DNA of 64,000 nt from the NCBI RefSeq assembly GCF_040581485.1, contig NC_090128.1, forward strand, positions 28,922,931-28,986,930. The letters are read 5' to 3'. The translations under genes were made by a program, and so were the position numbers. Below the pieces are notes generated by a model that was not told the DNA's origin, searched no databases, and worked only from the letters and a program-made list of their open reading frames with translations. The DNA is from Linepithema humile (lineage: Eukaryota > Arthropoda > Insecta > Hymenoptera > Formicidae). The first letter of the stretch is position 1; each line of letters begins with the position of its first letter. This document shows positions 62,912 through 64,000 of this stretch, piece after piece.

Positions 62912-63823
62912 TTTGAAATAATCTAATAAATTTTAAGAATAATATAATGTATTAATATATAATTTATACAAATTAAAAATTGGAAATGTAAGTCATAAGA
63001 ATAAAAGTTAAATAAAACGAGTAATCTAATGTGAACAGAAAACAATGATATACTATATATAGCAAACTCTTAAAAACTAAAATCTTTATAAACTAAACAG
63101 CGAACGCAATACTTATTATTAATAATGTTATATGAAGTAATTAAAGGAATTAAAGGAAATTATTAAGGAAATGATAAAATTAAAGAAATTATAAATTTAA
63201 AGGAATTATAAAAAAAATTAAAGGCTGAAACGATTTATGTTGGAAATAAAATGTAATCTTCTATATATAATATTACAGAAATAAAATGTAATTAGTATTT
63301 TTATAATACATATATATATATATATCAGCAAATACTGAATGCAGAAATAAATTTAATCGAATCAATTTGGAAAAACAAACATACATCAGCTCAAAAAACT
63401 ATTTGACCCAGAGCAACATTAATTCTAATCCTGTTAATATGTCATTTTAAAACATTTTCTACTTACGAGATAAAACATTTAGCAAAACACCATCTATGAA
63501 AGAAATATGAAACAACAAAAAAGTTGACGAAAGTGCGCCATTGATTGCATGATGCATTATAACATAACATCTTTGAATAAAAATTTGAATTTCTCTCAAT
63601 GGCGCAAATATGCGCAGCTGGATATTGATGTTTCTTTAAATTAGAAAGATTATCTTTCATTCTAGACAAAAAATACATTTTGGAGAGGTTTGGGTAATAA
63701 AGAAATACTTCGTCTAATTAATATTTCCTTTTTTTTTTTTTTAAAAAACATTTTTAAAGCAATATTTTTTAAGGAAGATTCAAAGTTAACTTAAATTTTT
63801 ATAATAAATATAATATTTTATAA

Positions 63824-63828
<5 letters not shown>
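62912..63828. other. AT-rich DNA 5' of the transposase
   Basis: Probably non-coding 5' sequence of the transposon. A 71-codon ORF on the - strand (63678-63463) has no recognisable motif and I do not call it. Confidence 0.45.

Positions 63829-63873
<45 letters not shown>
63829..63873. repeat. (AT)n microsatellite
   Basis: About 22 uninterrupted AT units. Length is likely variable and assembly-sensitive. Confidence 0.95.
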
Positions 63874-63875
<2 letters not shown>

Positions 63876-64000
63876 CTTTGATTAAAAAAAACAAGACAAT
63901 TGAATATTACCTACCACGATATATTTTATAATAAAAATATTTTAAGTTTTGTTCATTAAAAATTTTAATAAATAGAAAGTTTTAAAGAAAAAAATATTTC

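Larger units (their letters stand above)
60823..64000 (-). mobile_element. Transib/RAG1-type DNA transposon, incomplete in window
   Basis: The element carries a RAG1-like transposase on the - strand (60999-62911). Its 3' end is placed at 60823, where CACAGTG points inward, preceded by the GC-rich pentamer CGTCG (60818-60822). Transib elements end in CAC-containing, RSS-like repeats and duplicate a GC-rich 5-bp target, so the boundary fits. No inverse CACTGTG partner or second CGTCG was found up to 64000. The 5' end therefore lies outside the window or is lost, and the right limit given here is the window edge. The 62912-64000 part is AT-rich with an (AT)n run at 63829-63873 and no recognised coding. 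Confidence 0.65.

Overview
This 64 kb window is eukaryotic, almost certainly from an insect and most likely a hymenopteran such as an ant. The reasons are GT-AG introns with short exons, AT-rich DNA that keeps many CpG dinucleotides, an arthropod-type initiator (Inr) plus downstream promoter element (DPE), and hAT, mariner, TTAA-type and RAG1/Transib-type transposon remains. The species assignment is inference. Coding DNA is a very small share of the window and only three host genes can be supported, all on the + strand.

Layout. 1-21.2 kb has no gene I can support. It holds a 1,032-bp fold-back element (2211-3242) and a hAT-type MITE (16491-17953) that carries a nested inverted repeat and a 737-bp TTAA-type MITE. 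21.2-33.3 kb holds the start of a secreted or membrane protein gene: an Inr/DPE promoter near 21458, a 5'UTR with one short upstream ORF, a signal-peptide exon ending at 21727, an 11.4-kb intron, and an exon (33119-33342) encoding the first part of a CUB domain. A second, inverted and nearly identical 737-bp MITE lies in that intron, so the promoter and first exon sit between two inverted repeats. 33.3-46.8 kb is non-coding, with further transposon-like elements. No further CUB-gene exon was recognised, so the rest of that gene may lie beyond the window, which would place the next two genes inside its intron.

46.8-54.3 kb holds a tandem pair of seven-exon paralogues (307 and 313 residues) encoding secreted cysteine-rich proteins built from von Willebrand factor C (VWC)-like modules. 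Exons 3, 4 and 5 have equal lengths in both, all intron phases match, and the TATA-box promoters are conserved. A non-coding block inside intron 6 of each gene contains a promoter-like TATA element.

54.3-60.8 kb has no supported gene. 60.8-64 kb on the - strand holds a damaged transposase related to Transib and vertebrate RAG1. All three candidate catalytic residues (D, D, E) can be placed by alignment with RAG1. It is broken by one frameshift and one in-frame TAG at a 17-base homopolymer. Its downstream element end reads CACAGTG, the canonical V(D)J recombination-signal heptamer, next to a GC-rich 5-mer. The other end lies beyond the window.

The two VWC-like genes are one duplicated unit and probably share expression control. 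The CUB gene is independent, and the transposons are separate insertions.
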